Below, one piece after another: positions 52,845 to 61,190 of a DNA stretch of 64,000 nucleotides. The stretch spans positions 1,386,501 through 1,450,500 of the forward strand of contig NZ_RBXD01000001.1 in the NCBI RefSeq assembly GCF_003634825.1, written 5' to 3'. This DNA comes from Flavobacterium sp. 123. GTDB lineage: Bacteria; Bacteroidota; Bacteroidia; Flavobacteriales; Flavobacteriaceae. The notes beneath the pieces were generated by a model, which worked only from the letters and a program-made list of their open reading frames with translations, was not told where the DNA came from and ran no database searches. The position numbers and the translations under genes were made by a program. The number at the start of each line of letters is the position of its first letter. Position 1 is the stretch's first letter.

Positions 52845-54488
52845 TTATTTTTTCGAATATTCTTTTTCTAAAAATAAGTAACGAGCATCATTTTCTGCTT
52901 TTTTTGATTTTGATACTAAATCAATAATCATGACTTCGGGTTTTTCTTCCTCTTTTGCCATTTGCCAAACAGGAAGTTTTTCGCCATTAGGATTTCCTGT
53001 TTTAATGAAGTTAGCAAAGTAGTTCATCATTGTTTCCGAAACGCTATAATCAGCTTCTGTCCAAGCATAGTCTTTATTTCCTTCTAAATTACCCATAGCA
53101 TATTCTATTTCGGCAGAGTGAACAGCTCCTTTTGGAATTGGAGTTTTCGGGGTATTTGAATTTTTTTTGATAACGCCTCCTGCAAGTCCTGCTTCTAAAC
53201 TTTTGTCTCGCATTTCTGGTCTAGGATGTGCGTAATAGTACCGATATACAGGCTGAGTGCTGTTTTTTCGATGCAAATCAAACCACTTCCAAGTGCTATA
53301 AGCAATAAATCGGTCTCCTGCTAAATCAGTTGCAGATTGCTCTGTTACTTCAGGGGTTCCTACCGGATATAATTTAAGCACTTCGTCTGCTTTATTGCCA
53401 TATAATTCCTTTACTTTTTGAATATAGATCTCGTTAGTTATGTCTTTTCCGGCGGTCAAAGCACGGTAAGTCATTTCTTCGGAATTCCATCCTAATAATA
53501 AAGGCACCATTGCTTGCTGTTTCGCTTCAAAAGTTTCAGGTAATGTTTTTGTTAAAAAATAGCCGTCAATTGTAGTTTTGAAAACTCCTAAACTTGTTCC
53601 TAGAGATTTTTGATACAATTCTAAAGTTGACATGGAACGAAGGTCTTTTAAAGATGGAGCTCCAATTTTTTGAGCAAATTCAAGACCTGTTTTTTCGGCT
53701 TGAGCCAAAGGAACTGGTGCTAAAGTAGGAAAAATGGAACCTCCGCTTTCGCCAATAGCTCCTGTAATAAGTCCTTTTGATAATGGAGAAGCCATTTGGG
53801 CACTTACAGCTATTGAACCTGCAGATTCACCTGCTATAGTTACGCGTTTTGGGTCGCCGCCAAATTTTGAAATATTAGCTTGTACCCATTTCAAAGCAGC
53901 GTTTTGATCTAATAGACCATAATTACCAGAGGCATGATTAGGGGATTCTTTTGTTAATTCTGGATGAGAGAAAAATCCCCAAATCCCAAGACGGTAGTTG
54001 ACGGTTAAGGTTACAATGCCTTTTTTTGCCATATTTTCGCCATCATAACGGCTTTCTGAACCATCACCAGCTGCAAAACCTCCACCATAGAAATAAATTA
54101 AAACAGGAAGTTTTTCATCAGCAGATTTAGCTGGAGACCAAACGTTTAAATACAAACAATCTTCACTCATGCCGTCACTTCTGAACCCCATATCACCAAA
54201 AACATTAGATTGAATTGCTCTTGGTCCAAATTTTTTGGTTTGTTTTACGCCATTCCAATTCGTAACGGGTTGTGGAGCTTTCCATCGTAAATCACCCACA
54301 GGAGGTTGTGCAAAAGGAATGCCTTTAAAACTTTGAATGTTTGTTTTTATGTCGAATTCACCTTCGACAATTCCACTTGAAATGGTTATTTGAACGGGAA
54401 ATGCATTTTGATTTTCGGCATGTTGCGCTTTCGAAAAGAAAGGAATTATCAGTAGTAGAATTTGAAGACTTAATCTTTTTAGATTCAT
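52845..54488 (-). CDS. Type B carboxylesterase (para-nitrobenzyl esterase-like)
   Basis: A 547-residue exported esterase with a signal peptide (cleavage after KA near 21). The catalytic serine is in the nucleophile elbow TIAGESAGSIAVS near 225-237, and the oxyanion-hole text YFYGGGFAAGDGSESRYDG near 132-150 is complete. A histidine in KGAVHSAEIEYAMGN near 459-473 completes the triad. It hydrolyses esters of alcohols or phenols in the periplasm or outside. It lies 24 bases after radA on the same strand, so it may be read from the radA promoter; a functional link is not apparent. Confidence 0.92.
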   Translation of the reverse strand: MNLKRLSLQILLLIIPFFSKAQHAENQNAFPVQITISSGIVEGEFDIKTNIQSFKGIPFAQPPVGDLRWKAPQPVTNWNGVKQTKKFGPRAIQSNVFGDMGFRSDGMSEDCLYLNVWSPAKSADEKLPVLIYFYGGGFAAGDGSESRYDGENMAKKGIVTLTVNYRLGIWGFFSHPELTKESPNHASGNYGLLDQNAALKWVQANISKFGGDPKRVTIAGESAGSIAVSAQMASPLSKGLITGAIGESGGSIFPTLAPVPLAQAEKTGLEFAQKIGAPSLKDLRSMSTLELYQKSLGTSLGVFKTTIDGYFLTKTLPETFEAKQQAMVPLLLGWNSEEMTYRALTAGKDITNEIYIQKVKELYGNKADEVLKLYPVGTPEVTEQSATDLAGDRFIAYSTWKWFDLHRKNSTQPVYRYYYAHPRPEMRDKSLEAGLAGGVIKKNSNTPKTPIPKGAVHSAEIEYAMGNLEGNKDYAWTEADYSVSETMMNYFANFIKTGNPNGEKLPVWQMAKEEEKPEVMIIDLVSKSKKAENDARYLFLEKEYSKK

Positions 54489-54493
54489 AATAT

Positions 54494-54514
54494 ATTGGTT
54501 ATTAGTTAATGGTT
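54494..54514. repeat. Heptamer array between radA and the esterase gene
   Basis: Three tandem 7-mers ATTGGTT, ATTAGTT, AATGGTT, followed by ATTC. It fills the 24-base gap and touches the radA stop codon. Confidence 0.65.
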
Positions 54515-55874
54515 ATTCAAACAATTCTCTTGCAACATCTTCAATTTTTGCTACTAATCTGATTTTGATTCCTGTATTTTTTAAAGATATTTTATTGTAT
54601 TTCGAAACAAAAATAGTCGAGAAGCCTAGTTTTTCGGCTTCTTGAATGCGTTGATCTACTCGATTTACGGGACGAATTTCGCCAGAAAGCCCAACTTCGC
54701 CAGCAAAACAAAAATCTTTATTTACAGGAATATCTTCATTCGAGGATAAAATTGCAGCAACAACGGCTAAATCAATCGCAGGATCATCTACGGAAATTCC
54801 TCCAGTTATGTTAAGGAAAACATCTTTGGCGCCAAGCCTAAAACCAGCACGTTTTTCTAAAACTGCCAGAATCATATTCAGTCTTTTAGCATTGTAACCC
54901 GTTGTGCTTCGTTGCGGTGTTCCGTAAACGGCAGTACTTACGAGCGATTGGATTTCAAGCATTAAAGGACGCATTCCTTCCAGTGTGGAAGCAATAGCTG
55001 TTCCTGATAATTCTTCGTCTTTGTGTGAAATCAGTATTTCGGAAGGGTTTGAAACTTCGCGCAATCCATTACCCAGCATTTCGTAAATTCCAATTTCGGC
55101 TGTAGAGCCAAAGCGGTTTTTTAGCGAACGCAAAATACGATAAACATGATTTCTGTCGCCTTCAAATTGTAAAACCGTATCCACCATGTGTTCCAAAATT
55201 TTTGGTCCAGCAATGGTTCCATCTTTAGTAATGTGACCAATAAGAATTACTGGAATATTGGTTTCTTTAGCAAATTTTATCAGTTCAGCGGTCGTTTCTC
55301 GTATTTGAGAAATGCTTCCAGGAGTCGATTCAATGTAATCGGTATGAAGCGTTTGGATAGAGTCAATAATGACTATTTCGGGTTCAATAGCTTCAATTTG
55401 TTTGAAAATATTTTGAGTTTTGGTTTCGGTAAGAATATAACAATTGTCTCCACTAGGCGTGATTCTTTCGGCACGCATTTTTATCTGCTTTTGACTTTCT
55501 TCACCCGAAACGTATAAGGTTTTATACGGAAGCTTTAATGAAATTTGGAGCAAGAGAGTGCTTTTTCCTATGCCAGGTTCTCCGCCTAGTAGGATAAGCG
55601 ATCCTGGAACTATTCCGCCACCAAGTACGCGATTGAGTTCGGCATCAGTAGTGTCAAGCCTGATTTCCTGAGTAGAATCAATTTCATTTATTTTCAAAGG
55701 TTTTGGGGCCTTAGAAACTATTGTTGATTCACTTTTCCAAGAAGGTTTTTCTTGTTTTTGAATAATTTCTTCGGCAATGGTGTTCCATTCTTTACACGAA
55801 TTACATTGTCCTTGCCATTTGGCATATTGTGCCCCGCAATTCTGGCAGAAGAAAGAAGTTTTTATTTTTGACAT
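54513..55874 (-). CDS. radA: DNA repair protein RadA (Sms)
   Basis: A 453-residue ATP-dependent branch-migration protein. The N-terminal zinc finger CQNCGAQYAKWQGQCNSCKEW is near 10-30, Walker A LGGEPGIGKSTLL near 96-108, Walker B EIVIIDSIQTLHTD near 168-181, the RadA-specific KNRFG motif near 254-258, and a C-terminal Lon-like domain (GGISVDDPAIDLAVVAAILSS near 357-377). All key residues are present and length is normal. It heads a two-gene run with the esterase. Confidence 0.96.
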   Translation of the reverse strand: MSKIKTSFFCQNCGAQYAKWQGQCNSCKEWNTIAEEIIQKQEKPSWKSESTIVSKAPKPLKINEIDSTQEIRLDTTDAELNRVLGGGIVPGSLILLGGEPGIGKSTLLLQISLKLPYKTLYVSGEESQKQIKMRAERITPSGDNCYILTETKTQNIFKQIEAIEPEIVIIDSIQTLHTDYIESTPGSISQIRETTAELIKFAKETNIPVILIGHITKDGTIAGPKILEHMVDTVLQFEGDRNHVYRILRSLKNRFGSTAEIGIYEMLGNGLREVSNPSEILISHKDEELSGTAIASTLEGMRPLMLEIQSLVSTAVYGTPQRSTTGYNAKRLNMILAVLEKRAGFRLGAKDVFLNITGGISVDDPAIDLAVVAAILSSNEDIPVNKDFCFAGEVGLSGEIRPVNRVDQRIQEAEKLGFSTIFVSKYNKISLKNTGIKIRLVAKIEDVARELFE

Positions 55875-55878
55875 TATT

Positions 55879-55911
55879 TTTAACTTAATTGAAATCCAAA
55901 TTTAAGTTAAA
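55879..55911 (-). promoter_or_regulatory. radA promoter element inside an inverted repeat
   Basis: The minus strand has a perfect TAAATTTG -7 element at 55897-55904, 23 bases before the radA start. It is flanked by arms TTTAACTTAA (55879-55888) and TTAAGTTAAA (55902-55911), a perfect 10-bp inverted repeat that could be an operator, although AT-rich arms can arise by chance. Confidence 0.45.
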
Positions 55912-56012
55912 GTAGGTTCAAAAAAAAGGATTGTCGTTTTTATAGTTAGTGAGAATATGTTAGTTGTGAAATATAAGTTACTTCTTATAATTTTAAAAAC
56001 AGGTGTTTTTCT

Positions 56013-56040
56013 TACATTTGATATTGTAAAACTAATTTTG
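56013..56040 (+). promoter_or_regulatory. Candidate -7 elements for the 255-residue orphan gene
   Basis: TACATTTG (56013-56020) and TAATTTTG (56033-56040) are perfect TAnnTTTG matches 89 and 69 bases before the start at 56110. Confidence 0.45.
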
Positions 56041-56109
56041 TTCAAAACAACTTACGACTGTTAAAAAAAATTCTATTATGAATATTATTATAGCTTTCAA
56101 AAATATTTA

Positions 56110-56877
56110 ATGTCAATGATTAAAAAGCGTAGTGTTTTAAATACGAAAGTACTTTCAATTGGTTTTGGGTTAATTATAGTGCTAATAATTTCATTCTCCT
56201 TTATTGAAAATTCTAAGCAAAAAGAAATTACTAAAACTTTTCTGTACTATAGTTTTCCTGTTTTTAAATCAAATGCCACTTATTTTTTAATAAGCGATAG
56301 TATTGCTTTGATTCGTTATAAAAATTATTTATTGTATGAGTTTAAAGATTTGCAAAATTTTGAAAACGATACTGCAACTGTAAAAGAAGAGGTGAGATAC
56401 AGGTATTTTTTATTCAAAAAAAATGAAAAACATGGGTTTTATTATGATTTTTTAAATGCAAAAATAAGTAAAGAAGTTAGTACAGATTCAATATTAAGTA
56501 ACAGAGCTTTTTGTGGTCAATCACTTTTTACTTCATCAAAAATGAAGTTATTATCTTCTAAAAAAAGCAAATATTCTTTCAGTTTAATTGAAAAATATAA
56601 GTGCAAGACAAAAATTGATGTTACTTATCCAGACACAATGATAGTTTACTACACAAACAAAATGAAAGGCTTAGAGTTGACTTTGTCAAAAGAACTAGAC
56701 TTTATAAAAAAAATGAAAGTTGTAAAGATAAGAGCGATTTATAATTCTCAATTTATAAATGGGAATCCAAATAAATTCCCTAATTACGAGTACAAATTTG
56801 AGTTAAAAGAAGATAAAGTTTCAAATCTTGAAAAATACAGACTTTTTGTTGAGAAGGAAATTAAAGCAAAATACTAA
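56110..56877 (+). CDS. Orphan membrane-anchored protein
   Basis: A 255-residue protein with one N-terminal transmembrane segment at about 13-31 and a charged, Lys- and Tyr-rich extracytoplasmic domain. Two Cys (residues 138 and 163, in FCGQSL and YKCKTK) could form a disulfide. I do not recognise it and the codon use looks more AT-rich than its neighbours. The start may be either of two ATGs six bases apart. It forms, with the next gene, an uncharacterised pair between radA and panD. Confidence 0.6.
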   Translation: MSMIKKRSVLNTKVLSIGFGLIIVLIISFSFIENSKQKEITKTFLYYSFPVFKSNATYFLISDSIALIRYKNYLLYEFKDLQNFENDTATVKEEVRYRYFLFKKNEKHGFYYDFLNAKISKEVSTDSILSNRAFCGQSLFTSSKMKLLSSKKSKYSFSLIEKYKCKTKIDVTYPDTMIVYYTNKMKGLELTLSKELDFIKKMKVVKIRAIYNSQFINGNPNKFPNYEYKFELKEDKVSNLEKYRLFVEKEIKAKY

Positions 56878-56951
56878 TAATTTAGTTTTAATTATTTTAT
56901 CAATTTAAACGATGCGGCCAACAAACGAATTTGTAATTAAAATCAAAACAA

Positions 56952-57404
56952 ATGAAAAAAACAATATTAGTCATTGTTCTATTTGTAACAATCTGTTTAG
57001 GATGTTATTACAAATCGGTTCAAAGAAATAAAAAATTAATTTTTGATTTTGCTTATGAAATGGTTAACGTTTCAATTCCTATTAATAACGTTGTTTCAAA
57101 ACATATAGAATGTGATAAAATAGGAAAAGCAATTTCTGTAATTCTTATTTCTAATTTTAGAAAAGAATATAATAAAAATCCTAAAAAAATTTATGTTTAT
57201 ACTTATTGTGAAGGGTTGTTAAATGGTACTGGTAAAGAAATTGAAAGTCCAAATAAATCTCAAATCTATTTTGTAGAATTTAATGATAGCTTAATTATAC
57301 CAGTATTGTTAAACAATGAAGCTAAAATTGTCGCTTTTTCTTATGGGTTAAAAAAAGGAAAAGAAAATTATTTATTGAGGATTGATGGAATTAAAGAGTA
57401 TTAA
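56952..57404 (+). CDS. Orphan small exported protein
   Basis: A 150-residue protein with a hydrophobic N-terminal segment ending LGCYYKS, a possible lipobox with Cys18. The rest is AT-rich in codons, with Asn, Lys and Ile rich text and no family I know. It is 74 bases after the other orphan on the same strand and ends at a strong terminator shared with panD, so the two may be a recent acquisition or lineage-specific pair. Confidence 0.6.
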   Translation: MKKTILVIVLFVTICLGCYYKSVQRNKKLIFDFAYEMVNVSIPINNVVSKHIECDKIGKAISVILISNFRKEYNKNPKKIYVYTYCEGLLNGTGKEIESPNKSQIYFVEFNDSLIIPVLLNNEAKIVAFSYGLKKGKENYLLRIDGIKEY

Positions 57405-57406
57405 AA

Positions 57407-57444
57407 GCAAGAGGCTGAATAACTTAGCCTCTTGCATTTTTTTT
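57407..57444 (+). terminator. Terminator between the orphan gene and panD
   Basis: GCAAGAGGCT (57407-57416) and AGCCTCTTGC (57426-57435) form a perfect 10-bp stem followed by T8. It overlaps the panD stop by two bases. Confidence 0.9.
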
Positions 57445-57793
57445 AAGTCAAAGAATTATCATTCTCGTTTGGAAAAATAATCCAAGGTTTAAATGTTTTT
57501 GCTTCTTCAAAATCTAAAGTAGCATAAGAAATAATGATGATAATATCGTCTTTTTGGACTTTTCGAGCGGCAGGACCATTTAGGGTTATAGTTCCAGAAT
57601 TTTTTTCGCCTTTGATGGCATAGGTTTCAAAACGTTCTCCATTATTGATGTTTACAATGGATACTTTTTCGCCTTCAATAATATTGGAAGCGTCTAGTAA
57701 TGTTTCGTCAATAGTAATACTTCCGATGTAATTAAGATCGGCTCCTGTTACTTTTACTCTGTGAATTTTTGATTTTACGACTTGGATTTGCAT
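57443..57793 (-). CDS. panD: Aspartate 1-decarboxylase
   Basis: A 116-residue pyruvoyl enzyme that makes beta-alanine for pantothenate. The self-processing site is Gly24-Ser25 in [10 protein letters not shown], and Tyr, Arg and Thr residues around [12 protein letters not shown] and TLNGPAARK near 65-76 fit the active site. It follows panC by 14 bases and is cotranscribed with it. Confidence 0.97.
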   Translation of the reverse strand: MQIQVVKSKIHRVKVTGADLNYIGSITIDETLLDASNIIEGEKVSIVNINNGERFETYAIKGEKNSGTITLNGPAARKVQKDDIIIIISYATLDFEEAKTFKPWIIFPNENDNSLT

Positions 57794-57807
57794 GCTACAA
57801 AAGTAAA

Positions 57808-58656
57808 TTAATTTAGTGAAATGGTATCAATCAAACGGATGTTATTGATAAATACAGCTATAAAAGCACGGTATTTCTTGTTTTTATTTTTCTTAAAACA
57901 AGGCAGTAGCGTTGCTTCGTCAGCGATTACAAAATATTCTAAAGAGAAAGAAGGGTTTTTTTCAAATGATTTTCGAACCCATTCCGTTACCCATTGCGCA
58001 CTATTTGTTTTGAATTTTTCTTTTGCCGCCGTTAACGTTTGGTAAATTATAGCTGCTTCTGAACGTTCTTGAATTGATAAGCGCTCGTTTCGGGAACTCA
58101 TAGCAAGATTATTTGCTTCTCTAAAAATGGGACAACCAATAATAGTTACGTTTAGGTTGTTTTTCGAAACCATTTTCTTGACAATTTGTAATTGCTGAAA
58201 ATCTTTTTCGCCAAAATAAGCGTTTGTTGGTTCAATAATTTCAAAAAGACGTTTGACAATGGTGCCAACTCCGTTAAAATGTCCAGGTCTGAATTTGCCT
58301 TCCATTTGGTTTTCTAATCCGTCAAAGTCAAAAGATTGAGAAACAGTTTGGCCTTCATAAATGTCTTCAACTGTTGGGGCATACAAGATGATTTCTGGAT
58401 TTAAAGCAGTCATTTTCTTGATGTCTTCTTCTATCGTTCGAGGATATTTTGCAAGGTCTTCAGGATTGTTAAATTGAGTAGGATTTACAAAAATACTTAC
58501 TACTGTATAGTCATTTTCTTGCAATGATTTTTTCATCAAAGCGAGATGTCCTTGATGAAGAGCGCCCATAGTCGGAACAAACCCAATGGTAGAATCTCCA
58601 ATTTTAATAGATTTCAAAAAGGTGATCAAAGGAGCTTTTCCGTAGAAAATGTGCAT
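57808..58656 (-). CDS. panC: Pantothenate synthetase
   Basis: A 282-residue enzyme that joins pantoate and beta-alanine with ATP. The start is taken at the ATG at 58656 ([14 protein letters not shown]); ten more residues are open upstream but do not look like PanC. The HIGH-like motif [17 protein letters not shown] near 25-41, [26 protein letters not shown] near 53-78, [16 protein letters not shown] near 143-158 and MSSRNERLS near 184-192 are present. panC and panD supply coenzyme A precursor. Confidence 0.97.
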   Translation of the reverse strand: MHIFYGKAPLITFLKSIKIGDSTIGFVPTMGALHQGHLALMKKSLQENDYTVVSIFVNPTQFNNPEDLAKYPRTIEEDIKKMTALNPEIILYAPTVEDIYEGQTVSQSFDFDGLENQMEGKFRPGHFNGVGTIVKRLFEIIEPTNAYFGEKDFQQLQIVKKMVSKNNLNVTIIGCPIFREANNLAMSSRNERLSIQERSEAAIIYQTLTAAKEKFKTNSAQWVTEWVRKSFEKNPSFSLEYFVIADEATLLPCFKKNKNKKYRAFIAVFINNIRLIDTISLN

Positions 58657-58718
58657 GGTGGTATTATTAAAATTAAATGCAAACATAATATTTTAGTTAA
58701 TAACTGCATAAAATTTTG

Positions 58719-58726
58719 TAATTTTG
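58719..58726 (+). promoter_or_regulatory. -7 promoter element for the GT5-like gene and the operon to glmS
   Basis: TAATTTTG is a perfect TAnnTTTG match 38 bases before the ATG at 58765. Confidence 0.65.
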
Positions 58727-58764
58727 CATGGTTTTTATTGCCAATAAATTAAGTAAATTACAAT

Positions 58765-59571
58765 ATGAAAGATAAGAGGATATTATATGTATCATCTGAA
58801 GTGGTTCCTTATCTCGCTGAAAATGAGGTTTCTTTAATGTCTTACGACGTGCCGAAAATGATAAATGATCAGGGAGGACAGATAAGAATTTTCATGCCCA
58901 GATATGGAAATATTAACGAGAGAAGACACCAATTACATGAAGTAATTAGACTTTCAGGGATGAATTTGGTAGTGAATGATTTAGATATGCCATTGATTAT
59001 CAAGGTAGCTTCTATTCCTAAGGAAAGAATTCAGGTTTATTTTATTGACAATGATGAGTATTTTAAGCGTAAAGCTACATTTGCAGATGAAGAAGGCGTA
59101 ATGTATCCTGACAATGATGAGCGTGCTATTTTCTTTGCAAAAGGAGTTGTAGAAACCGTTAAAAAATTAAATTGGGTTCCAGATATTATCCATGTTCATG
59201 GATGGATGGCTGCGATGTTGCCAATTTATATGAAACATTTCTATAAAAATGAGGCTTTATTTTCAGAAACAAAAATAGTTACATCAGTTTATAGTCAATC
59301 TTTTGAAGGAACATTAGATGTCGAAATGATTAATAAAGTTAAATTTGATGATGTTCCCTATGATGCTATTTCAGATTTAGAGAACCCAGATTATGAGAAT
59401 ATAATTAAAGCAACCGTTAAACATTCTGATGCCGTAATTATAGCTTCAGATAATCTGTCGCCAAGTTTAACAAAATTTATAGAATCTTCAGGAAAACCTT
59501 TTTTACCTTTCACACCGAAAGATAAATTCGCTGAGGCGTATACTAATTTCTACAAAACCGAAGTTCTATAA
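58765..59571 (+). CDS. Truncated GT5 glycogen/starch synthase-like protein
   Basis: A 268-residue protein that matches only the N-terminal half of a glycogen synthase. LYVSSEVVPYLAENEVSLMSYDVPKMI near 7-33 and PDIIHVHGWMAAMLPIYM near 138-155 are GT5 text. The essential ADP-glucose motif KxGGL near the N terminus is replaced by AENEV, and the entire C-terminal nucleotide-binding domain (about 200 residues) is missing. Catalysis is therefore doubtful. It is often called glycogen synthase in this phylum because of the N-terminal match. It lies upstream of a DUF4270 lipoprotein and glmS. Possible role: regulation or structural. Confidence 0.85.
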   Translation: MKDKRILYVSSEVVPYLAENEVSLMSYDVPKMINDQGGQIRIFMPRYGNINERRHQLHEVIRLSGMNLVVNDLDMPLIIKVASIPKERIQVYFIDNDEYFKRKATFADEEGVMYPDNDERAIFFAKGVVETVKKLNWVPDIIHVHGWMAAMLPIYMKHFYKNEALFSETKIVTSVYSQSFEGTLDVEMINKVKFDDVPYDAISDLENPDYENIIKATVKHSDAVIIASDNLSPSLTKFIESSGKPFLPFTPKDKFAEAYTNFYKTEVL

Positions 59572-59591
59572 ATTAAACTTTTATAATAAAC

Positions 59592-61181
59592 ATGTACAAT
59601 TCTTCTTTTTTTAAGAAAATGCTATTACTAGCAGGAGTTATTTTTTTATACTCTTGTGATAAAGAATACAATGCAATTGGAGGCGATTTAATAGGTGATA
59701 ACCATTTTGATCTTTTAGAATATACTTCAAATGTGATTGCTTACAACCAAAAAATTGGCCCCGTTCAATCTAATAATTTAGCGGTTAATGCACTTGGTAC
59801 ATATGACAATCCAGCTTTTGGTAAAACTACTGCAAATTTTGCAACACAAGTTACTTTAGCAACTGTTGATCCAACCATTGGTGAAGAGGCGGTTATTGAC
59901 AGTGTATATTTAACTGTTCCCTATTTCAGTACTTTAAAAACTACAAATACAGATGGTAGCCATGTTTATGAACTTGACTCTATTTATGGTGAAAGTAAAG
60001 CTAAAATAAAATTGAGTGTTTATGAATCTGGATATTTTATGAGAGATTTGGACCCAATTGGAGGGTTTCAAGAAAGCCAAAGGTATTATACAGATCAAAA
60101 TGCTGATTTTGATAATCTTAAAATTGGAAATCGTTTAAATGATTTAGCAAGTACTGCTAAAGAACAGAATGACGGATTCTTTTTTGATCCAAAAGAAATC
60201 GTTGAAACAACAACAGATGCTGCGGGTAAAGTAACAACAACAAGATCTGTTCCTGCAATGCGTTTAAAATTGAGTACTGCTTTTTTTACAAATAAAATTA
60301 TAAATGCGTCATCTAGTAAATTAGTTACAAATGATGTTTTTAAAGAATATTTTAGAGGGTTGTATTTTAAAGTAGAAGATGCTGATGGAAGCACCGGAAG
60401 TATGGCGATGCTTAATTTTAAATCAGGAAAAATAACTATAAAATACAAAGCTAAAACGGCTATAACAACTGATGCTGAAGATGTAAAAGAACAGAAGTCT
60501 CTAGTTATTAATTTGTCGGGTAATACGGTAAACTTGTTGCAACAAAGTAATACGAATGTGGATTATGCAAATGCTACAAATCCGGCAAATATTAATACTA
60601 CAGTTGGTGACGAAAAATTATACTTAAAAGGAGGAGAAGGCTCTATGTCAGTGATAGAACTTTTTAGCACGCCTGGTGAGTTAGAAACAATGCGAAGTAA
60701 TAACTGGTTAATTAATGAAGCTAATCTTGTTTTTCATATTGATGATACAAAAATGGCGGGTAGTTATGAGCCAAATCGAATTTATTTATACGATTTGAAT
60801 AATGACCGTCCAGTAGTTGATTATTATAATGATGCAACAACAAGCACGGATTCTAAAAAAGCAAAATCAGTATTCGACGGTATTATTAATAAAGAAGCTG
60901 TAACTAACGGTAGAGGTAAAACGTATAAAATTAGAATCACTAATCAGATTCGAAATCTGATTAAAAATGCAGATTCAACAAATGTTAAGTTAGGTCTTGT
61001 GGTAACAGAAGATATTGCAACAAACGTTTGGGATAAATTAAAAACAGCAAATGCTTATAGTTCTTATTTGCCAAAAGCATCAGTAATGAATCCATTAGGA
61101 ACCATACTTTATGGTGGTAATGCGACTATTCCTGAAGATAAAAGGCTAAAACTTGAAATTTATTACACAAAACCTAATTAA
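59592..61181 (+). CDS. DUF4270 lipoprotein
   Basis: A 529-residue lipoprotein with the signal and lipobox LYSCDKE (Cys22). The exported part is beta-rich and fits the DUF4270 family, restricted to Bacteroidota. Blocks include NAIGGDLIGDNHFDL near 27-41, NVIAYNQKIGPVQSNNLAVNALGTYDNPAFG near 48-78, GGEGSMSVIELFSTPGE near 349-365 and a near C-terminal LGTILYGGN near 505-513. Function unknown; it is a surface or periplasmic protein. The gene is 20 bases after the GT5-like gene and 9 before glmS, so the three are cotranscribed. Confidence 0.88.
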   Translation: MYNSSFFKKMLLLAGVIFLYSCDKEYNAIGGDLIGDNHFDLLEYTSNVIAYNQKIGPVQSNNLAVNALGTYDNPAFGKTTANFATQVTLATVDPTIGEEAVIDSVYLTVPYFSTLKTTNTDGSHVYELDSIYGESKAKIKLSVYESGYFMRDLDPIGGFQESQRYYTDQNADFDNLKIGNRLNDLASTAKEQNDGFFFDPKEIVETTTDAAGKVTTTRSVPAMRLKLSTAFFTNKIINASSSKLVTNDVFKEYFRGLYFKVEDADGSTGSMAMLNFKSGKITIKYKAKTAITTDAEDVKEQKSLVINLSGNTVNLLQQSNTNVDYANATNPANINTTVGDEKLYLKGGEGSMSVIELFSTPGELETMRSNNWLINEANLVFHIDDTKMAGSYEPNRIYLYDLNNDRPVVDYYNDATTSTDSKKAKSVFDGIINKEAVTNGRGKTYKIRITNQIRNLIKNADSTNVKLGLVVTEDIATNVWDKLKTANAYSSYLPKASVMNPLGTILYGGNATIPEDKRLKLEIYYTKPN

Positions 61182-61190
61182 CCTAAATTT

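Noticed and set aside
58765..59571. Frameshifted full-length glycogen synthase
   Set aside because: The downstream sequence leads directly into the DUF4270 lipoprotein after 20 bases with no remnant of the C-terminal GT-B domain.
61182..61190. glmS ribozyme/riboswitch upstream of glmS
   Set aside because: Only 9 bases separate the DUF4270 stop from glmS, leaving no room for one; none was seen inside the upstream gene end.
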